Shown: positions 14,601 through 22,995 of the stretch, piece after piece
Numbering within the stretch: position 1 is the first letter of the stretch
Layout of the letters: each line of letters opens with the position of its first letter
Assembly (NCBI GenBank): GCA_002943765.1
Contig: PQWQ01000009.1
Coordinates: 1,364,001 to 1,428,000 of the forward strand
Length of the DNA stretch: 64,000 nt
From: Psoroptes ovis
Taxonomy: Eukaryota; Arthropoda; Arachnida; Sarcoptiformes; Psoroptidae
Direction: 5' to 3'
The notes under the pieces: generated by a model
Told to the model about the DNA's origin: nothing
Seen by the model: the letters and a program-made list of their open reading frames with translations, nothing else
Databases searched by the model: none
Translations under genes and position numbers: made by a program

Positions 14601-17600
14601 GCATTTTTTCCACTCAGTAATTTGATTCATGTCTATTCACATTTAAAGATATTTTTAAGAAAATTTTTGAGTTATATGAAGATGTTCAGCGAAGAAGATG
14701 ATGATGCCATTCAATCGATTGTAGCGGCTGTTTTTTTTTTTTAATTTCAAGGTTAAAATATCTTAATAATATTAATGATGATGGAAATGCATTTATTTGA
14801 ATGTTTTGATATTTTAAAAATTGCAATTATTTGCATTTAAATATGAAAGAAGACTCATTAAATTCTTTCGAAAAATATTGAAATTTAAATTCTCCAATAT
14901 ATCATTATTATCCTTATTATTTCACATTCGATGATTTTCACTGATTCAATAACGAGCTAAATTATTATTATTAATTTTAAAAAATTAATTTACGCAAATT
15001 ATTATTATTTTATCGACATGTTTAAGGAATTTTTTTTTCGCTTATTTTTTTTTTCAATAATTGAATCCTTAATTCATGTTACTTGGATGCTTTCATGGGC
15101 CTTTTGGCCCATACAGTCGTCGTCTCGATTGTTTGATGAAATTTCTTACTCATTTTATTTTTATTCTCCATTTTTATTTCGATTTTGTCCAATTTTCGGC
15201 TGCTTATTTTATACATATTGAAAATTTTTGGCTTTCAAAATATTGAATTGAAAATTTTTAAATCTGAATAATGCAAATTCAAAGATTTCTTCACTGAAAT
15301 TACTGAAGAAAATAATTAATAATAATTTCAAATATGTTTGCCCTACAATTCTCTTCATTTTCATCTTCTTGATTGAAATTGAAATGAAAATTAAACGAAA
15401 AATGAAAATGAAATCATTGAAAATACCCGAGAAATTTTCATTTGAAATAAATAATTATAATTAAAATTCTGTCCAAAAATTTTATTTTTTCTAATTATTA
15501 TCTCTTTGTCATTCATTCATTCATATTCTTTTTTTTTTGGTAATTAATTATTATTTCTACGATTTACCCGAAAGAATAATTGAATACGAATGAATATTTA
15601 CATATATATTGAATAATAATAATAATGTTTTCTTGAATTTTTTTTGTTTCGTTCATTTTTTTTTTTTTTAATTAAACAAATTACCGAATTATAATTATTG
15701 ATATGATAATCGTTTCATTTAATACAACACAATGTAGACAACAAATGTATATTCAAAGAACTACTGAGAAATAGCAAAGAGTACGCGATTGTTGTGTGAT
15801 AAAATTCGAAATGAAATTAAATGAATATTCATCTATTATTTAAAAAAATAAAAATAAACAAACAAACATTTAATTAAAATAAATTTTTCATAATTATTCT
15901 CATTATTTTCTTCATCTCTTGACTTTATCTATCATTTATCTATGATGATTTTTCATTTTTTTTTAAACGATTGTCCGAAAGGTTTTTGCCGATTATATCG
16001 TAGGAAATGATGAGAAAATCGGCAAGAACTTATCAGACAACTTAATATTAATTAATTCATACATAAATAAATTACAAATTTAAATTTTCAAATGGGAAAT
16101 GGAAATGTGTGTGCAATGTTTATCAAATAATTATCTTTTCATTATTATTATTATCATATTCATCATTCAATTATGAAAATAGATTCTAATATAAATCATC
16201 ATCAAATAATAATAATCCATATATATTGTATGCATACATTATTATCATGAATGATTTTTTTTTTTCTTGGTTCATTTTCTATCGAGATTTTATTTTTCAA
16301 TTTTTTTAATTTTTGTCTTTATTCGAAAACATCAATACACACAAATCTCAACAAATATTTTACAACTTTGAACACACACAAAATTGAAATAAAAATAATC
16401 ACAACATTAAAATTCATTCATCAGGAATAAATTTATCCAATTTTCAGCATGAATCCACGAATGGATGAACCAACGAAAGCAAAATAGCATAATAACATTA
16501 AAAATTAATATCAGAATTTTTCAACGTAATCATTCATACATTCATTCATTTCACTTCATTATTCAACGTGAATTTGTTGTTGTTGATTGTTGTTGTTCAT
16601 CAATCATAATCATTCATTATTTTTCTATCATCATTTGTTTCATTTCGGATGATAAAACAAATAAAATTTTAAATTTAAATTTAATTTTTTTTTCTTTTTC
16701 TCTAAAAAAATCAAATAAAATTCAAATTCAAATTCAAACATTGTCCAAAAACAAACAAACAATAACAATAACAAAAAATGAAGGGAAAAATTTTTTTGAA
16801 ATACAAAATAATAATCATTTAATATATGATGCGAAAAGCAAATGCCCAAAAGCAATTTCGACATACAAAAAAAAATACATTAATTTATTATTATTTTTCA
16901 TTATTTTCATGAAAATAAAACAATACACAAAATGATAATAGACAAAAAAAAATCATATCATCAAATCATTTCGAATAATGGTTCATTAAATTTTGAAAAA
17001 ATTAAAATGAAACAAAATAAATGAATTTAAATTTATTTTTTATTTTTTCATTTTTTGTTTTTTGTTTTTGTCAAATTTCACAAAATCACATTTGAACGTT
17101 TCACCATTTATAAATATATAAATTGATATAAATTCATTCATTCATTCATTTTGAAACATTTTGAACATGAATAATGATTTTGATGATAATAATGAATAAT
17201 AATGAAATGATTGTTGGAAAATGATATGATTATTATCATTATTATCATTCATGGATTTATTTAAAGTACAATTTTATTCATGCATTCAATCATTATTATT
17301 ATAATTATCAATTTGATTAATTAATTTAAAATAATAATCATTGCGAAATGAAAACAAAAAAAACAAAAATAAATTTTAATTTTCAATTCAGAAAATTTTC
17401 AATTATTAAATCTTTATTTATTATTATTTTAATTATTATATTTATTCTAATTGACTTTATTAAAAAAAAAAATTTCATTATAATCGATTCATTAACGCGA
17501 TTATTGTTGTTTGATCGACGTTGAATGTTTTAAATAATGATTGTAAATGAATAATGAATATTCGAGAATGGAATTCATTTTGATGGAATGATGAAATATT

Positions 17601-18747
17601 CATCGATCATCATCTTTTACCATTTGTTTGATTGCTTGCTTGCTTACTTTCTCTCTCAATATCATTGTTTTCTCTCTGCTTATTTCAATTGATTCTATTT
17701 TTCTCAAATTCATCATATCATCTTTGGCTTTTCTTATACTAATAATTCTACTTTCAATTGCTTTCATTTCATTCATCAATAAATTTCCAATTTTCTTTTC
17801 TTTTTTTTGACTTTTGAGTCAACATTTTGCTCTGCAGAAACATCTGTTTTTTTTCTATTTTTAAATAGTAATATTTTGATATATCGAGCAAACACTATTC
17901 ATTTATTCATTTATAATTATTATTAATTTCATTATTTTAAATTGAAAAAAAAAAATGAAAAATTATCCATTTTAATATATACAGAATCTATTATTCAACA
18001 CAACAGCAGCAATTTACATCAACGAAATTATCATCGAACAACACAACAACAACATCAACAACAAGAACATTATCATCGGCAGCGGCAACCGCTGCATCTA
18101 CATCATCATCATCGATAATTTTGGATGGAAAAACGATAAACATTGAGAGTAAAACAACATCAACATCATCGCCCGCATCATCAATAACAACAATTAATTC
18201 ATCAATTAATTATCATCATTCACCAAATTCATCATATCATCATTTCAATCATCATCAACATCATAATCATCCTATTTATAATCAATGTAATTTACAAATA
18301 CAATTAAGCAAACATCATCAGCAACAGCAGCAACAACATGCATACAGTATCATACCATATACCACAACGACACCATCATCATCATCATCATCATCGCCGC
18401 CGACAACAACAGCAGCAGCAGCATTGAATGGCATGAATACGCCATATTTTTTTCAACAACAACAACATCATCATAATGGTTATTCATTGTATTCAGCACA
18501 CAATTCATCACCACATCATCATCATCATTCACATCATCAGTATCCGATAAATTTAAATACACTACCATTATCATCAGCGGCAACAACAAAGATGTCTACA
18601 CCGTCAACATTCAATGATTCAATGAAACGAAAATATCCGATATCACAACGTAATAAATCTGTGACGACAACAACATCATCATCCACATCATCAACGACAG
18701 TGACAGTATCATCGACAACAAAATCGACAACAACCATGGCAAAATAA
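2131..18747 (+). CDS. PCBP: Poly(rC)-binding protein, three KH domains (PCBP1-4 / Drosophila mub type), whole spliced gene
   Basis: Coding exons are 2131-2601, 2716-2772, 2842-2958, 3066-3314, 3467-3595, 5026-5142, 8729-9421, 10382-10460, 10839-11007, 11298-11417, then either 12867-13146 (826 aa) or 17985-18747 (987 aa). All joins keep frame and have GT-AG borders. KH1 is at about residues 146-215, KH2 270-341 and KH3 669-733; their loops read GKKG, GKGG and GKGG. The linker after KH2 carries the family signature FAGGQAYTIQGQFAIP, and exon 8 carries LTKLHRLALQ. Known family role: binding of C-rich single-stranded RNA to control splicing, stability and translation in nucleus and cytoplasm. Vertebrate PCBPs are about 350 aa; the excess here is a Ser/Asn-rich N-terminus, a His/Gln-rich insert between KH2 and KH3, and Ser/Thr-rich tails. 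The ATG at 2131 follows an in-frame TAA at 2077. Family assignment is secure; exact start and unseen micro-exons are not. Confidence 0.92.
2189..2228 (+). repeat. In-frame (TCA)n poly-Ser microsatellite
   Basis: TCA units in PCBP exon 1 encode a run of eleven serines. Same-codon repetition marks it as a live microsatellite within coding sequence. Confidence 0.85.
2716..2772 (+). CDS. PCBP: PCBP exon 2: KH1 GXXG loop
   Basis: A 57-base exon, 19 codons, reading EVGSIIGKKGDNIKKFREE, the RNA-gripping GKKG loop of KH1. Acceptor TTTAG, donor GTTTGT, both phase 0. Confidence 0.9.
2842..2958 (+). CDS. PCBP: PCBP exon 3: second half of KH1
   Basis: 39 codons, starting SGAKITISDG and containing CPERIVTVTG, the conserved end of KH1 in PCBPs, then the last helix to KFEE. 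Introns on both sides are short (69 and 107 bases). Confidence 0.92.
3066..3314 (+). CDS. PCBP: PCBP exon 4: KH1-KH2 linker and first half of KH2
   Basis: 83 codons. A Ser/Thr/Asn-rich linker is followed by PVTLKLIVPASQCGSLIGKG, the start of KH2 with its GKGG loop. Acceptor is AAAAAG before GATGCT; donor GTATGT; phase 0. The acceptor is plausible but its pyrimidine tract is interrupted. Confidence 0.85.
3467..3595 (+). CDS. PCBP: PCBP exon 5: second half of KH2
   Basis: 43 codons from ITGASIQVASEMLPNSTER to ICCVMLE, closing KH2. The STERAVTLSG segment is typical of PCBP KH2. Acceptor ACACAG, donor GTAATT. Confidence 0.92.
3596..5025. other. PCBP intron 5
   Basis: 1430 bases of AT-rich intron. 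Holds a run of 26 T at 3640-3665. No coding or RNA signal seen. Confidence 0.75.
5026..5142 (+). CDS. PCBP: PCBP exon 6: conserved linker after KH2
   Basis: 39 codons with PAKGPTIPYRPRPS followed by FAGGQAYTIQGQFAIPHPD, a linker found in PCBP proteins but not in other KH proteins such as hnRNP K. This exon is the strongest single proof of family. Donor GTAAGT. Confidence 0.94.
5143..8728. other. PCBP intron 6
   Basis: 3586 bases, AT-rich, with ATT and AAT microsatellites near 6480, 7140 and 7220. No foldback copy and no exon-like stretch found. Confidence 0.75.
8729..9421 (+). CDS. PCBP: PCBP exon 7: large His/Gln/Ser/Pro-rich linker insert
   Basis: 231 codons with no recognisable fold: a Pro run, an Ala/Gln patch, then long His, Gln and Ser tracts, ending LDLSSALYSPGF. 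The frame stays open across many CAT, CAA and TCA repeats. Acceptor GCATAG, donor GTAAGT, phase 0. It makes the KH2-KH3 spacer about three times the vertebrate length. Confidence 0.85.
9422..10381. other. PCBP intron 7
   Basis: 960 bases, with a CA repeat near 9965 and several A and T runs. Nothing else seen. Confidence 0.75.
10382..10460 (+). CDS. PCBP: PCBP exon 8: LTKLHRLALQ segment
   Basis: 79 bases reading LTKLHRLALQHAPLLPGQAV and on to SLNPQ. This matches the LTKLHQLAMQ segment upstream of KH3 in PCBP proteins. The acceptor sits behind an A-run and is weak by eye, but the peptide is diagnostic. Ends in phase 1 at GTATAT. Confidence 0.88.
10461..10838. other. PCBP intron 8
   Basis: 378 bases of plain AT-rich intron. 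The frame is open through part of it by chance; no conserved peptide. Confidence 0.75.
10839..11007 (+). CDS. PCBP: PCBP exon 9: first half of KH3
   Basis: Starts in phase 1, encodes an Ala/Thr-rich stretch and then TEMTISNDIIGSVIGKGGSK, the KH3 start with GKGG loop. Ends in phase 2 at AG|GTGAGT. Synonymous sites are richer in C than in exons 7, 11 and the distal last exon. Confidence 0.92.
11298..11417 (+). CDS. PCBP: PCBP exon 10: second half of KH3
   Basis: Reads QLSGATIKINSSEEGVKDR then TITISGTPEAINLAQYLIAT, closing KH3. The acceptor follows an (AAT)n tract. It ends in phase 2, so it can join either of the two last exons. Confidence 0.92.
11418..12866. other. PCBP intron 10 (proximal form) with a C-rich patch
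   Basis: 1449 bases. A stretch at 12079-12164 is unusually rich in C on the + strand, ending in a (CCA)n run, followed by more CCAACCAACC near 12319. This contrasts with the T/A-rich rest. Confidence 0.65.
12867..13146 (+). CDS. PCBP: PCBP proximal alternative last exon
   Basis: Accepts phase 2 after AAACAG and runs 92 residues to TGA at 13144-13146. It is Asn/Ser-rich with an Ala run and an Ala/Ile segment, ending DRKYAPY. No canonical AATAAA is obvious just downstream, so its 3' end is undefined. Confidence 0.78.
13991..14069 (+). mobile_element. Foldback element (mariner-type MITE), subgroup 2
   Basis: Ends AGGTGGTCCGGAAAG and TTTTTGGACAACCT; inside has GAGCAACTCTATTGATCAAG, the subgroup 2 core. 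In the intron between the two PCBP last exons. Confidence 0.75.
15968..16044 (+). mobile_element. Foldback element (mariner-type MITE), subgroup 1
   Basis: GATTGTCCGAAAGG...ATCAGACAACTTAA with long inverted ends including TTTTTGCCGAT and ATCGGCAAGAAC. Core TATATCGTAGGAAATGATG. Confidence 0.78.
17985..18747 (+). CDS. PCBP: PCBP distal alternative last exon
   Basis: After TATATACAG the frame needed by exon 10 (phase 2) is open for about 253 residues to TAA at 18745-18747. It is rich in Ser, Thr, His and Gln and includes MKRKYPISQRNKS, a basic patch. An AATAAA lies 35 bases beyond the stop. It could instead be an unrelated short gene, but it lacks an early ATG and its phase fits exactly. Confidence 0.72.
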
Positions 18748-18781
18748 TTATTATGATTAATTTATTTATTTCAAAATAATT

Positions 18782-18787
18782 AATAAA
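18782..18787 (+). terminator. Polyadenylation signal AATAAA, PCBP distal isoform
   Basis: A canonical AATAAA 35 bases after the stop of the distal last exon. It supports that exon being a true 3' end. Confidence 0.5.
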
Positions 18788-19270
18788 AAATTTTAGCATC
18801 TGTTTAATTTACTTGAATATTTACTTTTTTCCATTATTTAATAATTATTATTAATTTTAAATATAAAATTTTTCATTTATTCATTCATTCATGCAGAAAT
18901 TTTAATACACATGGATATACTGATGAATATACATTGTCAAAATACATTTTTTTTTCTTCTGTTTTTGAGAGTGCCAATATATAGATATATGTTTGTTTGC
19001 TTTTGAAATTCATTTATTAATTTATGATTTTTATTTTTATTTTTTATTATTAATTTGTTTCACAACTGAAAACATTCCAAAACATTTAATTAAGAGTATT
19101 ATCAGCTTCTTCAGTTTTTTTTCTTCATCGGTATTTCATCAAAGGTGTATCAACATATCATAAATTTTTTTTTGTTTTGGAAAAAATGTATTGAATAAGA
19201 TAAGAGATGAATATTTTTTGTTTGAAAATATTTGCAAAAATATATTCAAAAAACACATTTAATTATTAAC

Positions 19271-19349
19271 AAGCTGTCCGAAAAGTTCATCCCGCTTAAT
19301 CGATAGAGTTGTTAATGAAAATTGGCCAAAACTTTCCGGACAACCTTAT
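19271..19349 (-). mobile_element. Foldback element (mariner-type MITE), subgroup 2, reversed
   Basis: AAGCTGTCCGAAAAGTTCAT...CTTTCCGGACAACCTTA. Core CTTAATCGATAGAGTTG is the reverse complement of the other orientation. Between PCBP and acyl-CoA synthetase genes. Confidence 0.78.
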
Positions 19350-20208
19350 TTTATTACAAAATTTTATTTATTTTTTAAACAAAAAAAAATGTTACAATTA
19401 TTCAAAATTATTATGAATTATAATTTATTGCCCACACACACATACATACACATACATATTATTATCATTGCTTATTGAATTTTTTTGAATTTCTATCAAA
19501 TCAATCAATCGATTTTCGATTGATATCGATATTGCTCGATTTGTCAAGTTTAAAATTATTTTATTTTCTCATTCATTTATCTCTCATACATTTTTCATGA
19601 ACAAATATTTCATTAATAATCGAAATTTTATTTTATTTTTATTTTTATTTTTTCTGTCATTTCACACTTTATCGACTGTTTTTTTCTGATTTTATTTTAT
19701 TTTATTTTTGTTTCATTTAAATATTATTTCGTGGAAAATAAATGAATAAATTATTTTAAATGTTTTATATTAATCTGTGTGTATCTGTATTTGCATATAT
19801 TATCATTTTGATGTGTTGATGATTTCAAATAAATCGTCGATTTTCGATCAAAAGTTTATTTCATCAATTATGACTGGAAATATTTGGGTTTTTTTTGTCT
19901 TGAATTCATATTCATCCATTCAATATTTATCATTGATCGATTTGGTGATATTCGATAGTTGTACACTATGAGTCGTATTTATATCTTCGATGGATTGAAT
20001 GAAATGCAAAGAAAGGCCAAAGTCGAAAATACGTAAAAAATGAAATGAAATAAAATGCAAATAATGAAGTTTATCATTAAAAAACAATCAATAAGTATAT
20101 ATTTATAAAAATATAATGAGATTTTTTCCATCATTGGATTATTATTATTTTTCATCCTTTTCAATTGATTTTGTGTGTAGAAATCACGGTTTAGTTTCGC
20201 TGCAAAAA

Positions 20209-20343
20209 ATGGAAGTAAATAAAATGTTTGAACAATCAAAAAATAATGAGAATTTGAATCTGAAAACACTTGGAGAATATTTGTTTTGTAACAATGATGA
20301 CAGTGATAATGGACGATCCCAATTAAGAGATCAAATATTTTTG
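20209..20343 (+). CDS. Acyl-CoA synthetase exon 1
   Basis: 45 codons, including LKTLGEYLF, the N-terminal helix typical of the family. Ends GATCAAATATTTTTG|GTTTGT in phase 0. Confidence 0.7.
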
Positions 20344-22169
20344 GTTTGTATCAAATTTTGTTTGAATTTTGTTGCTTGAAGAAAAAGATCATATTGTTTG
20401 GTATGTTTAGGGGTTCAATTGTATTTAAATTGATTTTTTTTTGCCTTTTTTTCTATTTTCTCCAATTTGTTGTTCGACAAATTTGGTCAAAGATCGAAGG
20501 AAAAACTGGAAAGCAATTAAAATACGGGCAACTTGAAACACAAGCACATTCATTAGCGATGGCGATGCTTAATGAATTTGAATTAAATCACCAAGATATT
20601 TGTGCAATTATGTCTGAAAGTTGTATTGAATATCCAATTATAATAAGTGCTTGTTTGCTGTTGAATATACCGTACACATCGATACCACCATCATATGGTC
20701 CATTTAATCTTGGTGAACAGCTAATGCAAACCAAACCTAAATGTTTATTTATATCGGCTGAAAATTATTCTAAATTAAAAAAATTGTACGAAAAGATTGA
20801 ATATCGAAATCTTTTTAATTGTATGAAAATCATTTTCATTGATGAAAAACCATTGGATGATTCGGAGCCAAATTCCGCCACAATACAATTGAATGATTTA
20901 ATTTCAATGCACGAAAATTCAAAACTAACATCAATACCTCATAACAAAGGCAACAATTCAATTGATGATTTAGTGACAATAATTTTCACGTCTGGATCTA
21001 CTGGAACACCGAAAGGTGCATGTCATACACATAGATCCCTATTAACGAATGCTATCGAATTGAAAGAATCGGAAATGTTATCGAAATATCGTCATCAAAC
21101 AATGTTATTAACATTTCCATTAGGACATGTTAGTGGAAATTGTCTATTTTTCGCTGCGTTAATCTCACAAACACCGGTTGTTTTGCTAAATTATTGTGAT
21201 ATTGAATTGATTTTTGATGTTATTAAAAAATATCAATGTGTTCAATTGCTTGGTTCAGCAAATATTGTCAATTATTTGGCTAAAAATATCGCCAATTGTA
21301 ATGATATTTCTACTGTAAAAATGGTGCTTACAGCTGGCTGTAAATTACCGGCTAAAACGGCTGAAATACTAGCTGAAAAACATGGAATTCAAATTTCAGA
21401 TGGTAATAATCAATATCAAAATTGATTGAATAATTTTTATTTTTCAATAAATGATCAATTCTTTTTCAATGAATAGCTTATGGATGTACCGAATGTCTTT
21501 ACATGACCAGTAGTATCAGCAGTAAAAATGTTGGCAAACCATTCAAATCATTTGAAATCAAATTGATCGATGTTTCAACGAAAAAAGAAATCAAAGATTC
21601 ATCAGCTGAAAGATCAGGCGAAATTTGTGTACGTGGCCCTTGTGTATTTCGAGAATATTACAAAAAACCAGATGAAACAAAGCTAGCAATCGATGATGAT
21701 GGCTGGTACCATACCGGTGATGTTGGATATTTTGATGAGAATGGCTGTCTTTATATTACTGATCGTATTAAAGAAATTATCAAATACAAAGGCTATACGG
21801 TTTATCCGGCTGAAATTGAATCGTTTTTAATGACACATGATGATGTTACTGGGGCTGTTGTGATTGGTGTGAAACATCGTGAATATAATCAAGTATCGCG
21901 TGCATATGTTACGGTCAAGCCTAATTCATTGGTCACTGTTGACCAATTACAAAAATTTGTCAACGGTATGTAATTTCAGTCAGTTTTAAATGGTGCAATC
22001 AAATAAGGATTTTATTTTGTTCCCTATAGATAATCTAGGCTACTCACAGCGGCTAAATGGTGGCCTTATAATTGTCGATCGATTACCATTCAATCAAATG
22101 GGTAAAATTGATCGCCGTTATTTTAAAGAATTGTGTTCAAATGAAATTCTTGACATTGTCATTGATTAG
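20209..22169 (+). CDS. Acyl-CoA synthetase, 4-coumarate-CoA ligase / luciferase-like AMP-binding enzyme, whole spliced gene
   Basis: Exons 20209-20343, 20493-21402, 21477-21965 and 22030-22169 give 557 aa, the usual length for this family. The enzyme activates a carboxylic acid with ATP to an acyl-adenylate, then transfers it to CoA. Visible motifs: P-loop IIFTSGSTGTPKGACHTH near residue 212, YGCTE at 350-354, GWYHTGDVGYF with Asp near 430, ITDRIKEIIKYKG after it, and the catalytic Lys in QMGKIDRR near 537. All core residues are present, so it should be active. There is no C-terminal SKL-type peroxisome signal (it ends DIVID), unlike many arthropod relatives, so a cytosolic location is possible. 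The substrate cannot be read from sequence. The next gene starts 391 bases downstream on the same strand. An in-frame ATG at 20116 would add 31 residues; I preferred 20209 because TGTGTAG just upstream looks like a splice acceptor. Confidence 0.9.
20493..21402 (+). CDS. Acyl-CoA synthetase exon 2: N-terminal AMP-binding domain
   Basis: Starts IEGKTGKQLKYGQLE, matching the family's early 'GxTGxxLTYxEL' strand, and carries the SGSTGTPKG P-loop and PLGHVSGN. Ends phase 1 at ISD, donor GTAATA. Confidence 0.9.
21477..21965 (+). CDS. Acyl-CoA synthetase exon 3: adenylation motifs and hinge
   Basis: Begins by completing an Ala codon then YGCTE, and contains GEICVRGP, the DDGWYHTGD adenosine-binding motif and the hinge ITDRIKEIIKYKG. 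Ends phase 1 at FVNG. Confidence 0.92.
22030..22169 (+). CDS. Acyl-CoA synthetase exon 4: C-terminal lid
   Basis: Reads NLGYSQRLNGGLIIVDRLPF then NQMGKIDRRYF with the catalytic lysine, ending at TAG 22167-22169. Confidence 0.92.
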
Positions 22170-22175
22170 AATTGA

Positions 22176-22181
22176 AATAAA
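22176..22181 (+). terminator. Polyadenylation signal AATAAA, acyl-CoA synthetase
   Basis: AATAAA begins seven bases after the stop codon, implying a very short 3' UTR and leaving room for the next gene. Confidence 0.5.
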
Positions 22182-22484
22182 AAGAAATTTTTGAAATTAA
22201 CTAAACATCACTGCCATCTTTGATAGAGTTCTCAAGCAATTCAATTCGGATGCAATATAATTGAAATTTCTTCTTGAGACCATCGATCGACAAACTAATT
22301 TCAAACATTCTTGTTCTACACTGATAGATGTCATCATCATCATAATGGAAAAAAATGCTAATTTAAATTCAAATTTAAATTCAAAATCACCATTATTCAT
22401 GGACTGAGATGTTTTTTGAAGATTTGAACATTGAAAATTGCATTTCAAGTTTAAATTTTCGAACCGATGATTAGCCGATGCATG

Positions 22485-22511
22485 ATTTTCTCGAATTTCA
22501 ATCGAGAAAAT
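22485..22511. promoter_or_regulatory. Perfect 10-bp stem-loop in the gap before the membrane-protein gene
   Basis: ATTTTCTCGA pairs perfectly with TCGAGAAAAT across a seven-base loop. It sits 50 bases before the chosen start at 22561, and its 3' arm contains an upstream in-frame ATG (22510). A 5' UTR hairpin or a 3'-end element of the preceding gene are both possible. Confidence 0.4.
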
Positions 22512-22560
22512 GCACAAATATTTTCCATTTTTATTATCGAAAATAATCGATGAAATAAAA

Positions 22561-22995
22561 ATGAAAATTTCTTTAATATTTTTGCTTATAATTTCAATCA
22601 AATCATTGAAAGCAAACAATGCCAATGATGATGGTGAAAATTTATTCTGTCCACAATCAACATTCGATACAGCTGTATCCATAAATGAATGTTATGCATT
22701 GCTTTTCAAACGAAATCTAATTTGGTTATTTGATGTTTGTAATTTTCAGCTTATAACTGTTTATAATTTACACAAAGAATTGTTGAAATGTTTTCCACCA
22801 TCATCGATAAATGCTACAACCGTAATTGATAACAATCGAATCGGACAACCACAGCAACAACAACAACAATTGTTTGCATGGAATCGTATGAAAAAAATAT
22901 CACCTTATAACCATTATCATAATGCCAAAAATTTCATTTGTTTAGAATTGGTAATAATACATTTCGATAATACTTTAACCAAATATTTTTATAAG
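22561..22995 (+). CDS. Membrane protein exon 1: signal peptide and first ectodomain part
   Basis: 145 codons with signal peptide, Cys in LFCPQS, NECYALL, DVCNF, LKCFPP and FICLEL, and a Gln run. The donor at 22996 (AAG|GTTTTT) is weak; GTAATA at 22951 is a stronger in-phase alternative that would shorten the exon by 15 codons. Confidence 0.7.

Larger units (their letters stand above)
13147..17984. other. 3' UTR of the proximal PCBP isoform and distal intron
   Basis: 4838 bases. Contains a CA repeat (13381-13398), two foldback copies, a G/T-rich patch at 14256-14327, and AT-rich sequence otherwise. The proximal 3' UTR end is not defined. Confidence 0.65.
18748..20208. other. Intergenic region, PCBP to acyl-CoA synthetase
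   Basis: 1461 bases with a polyadenylation signal, one foldback copy (19271-19349), and a possible 5' UTR splice acceptor near 20180. No gene seen. Confidence 0.65.

Noticed and set aside
16465..16935. 156-residue plus-strand open frame in the distal PCBP intron
   Set aside because: Translation is Ile/Asn/Lys-rich without motifs, and an overlapping minus-strand frame is also open; ordinary AT-rich noise.
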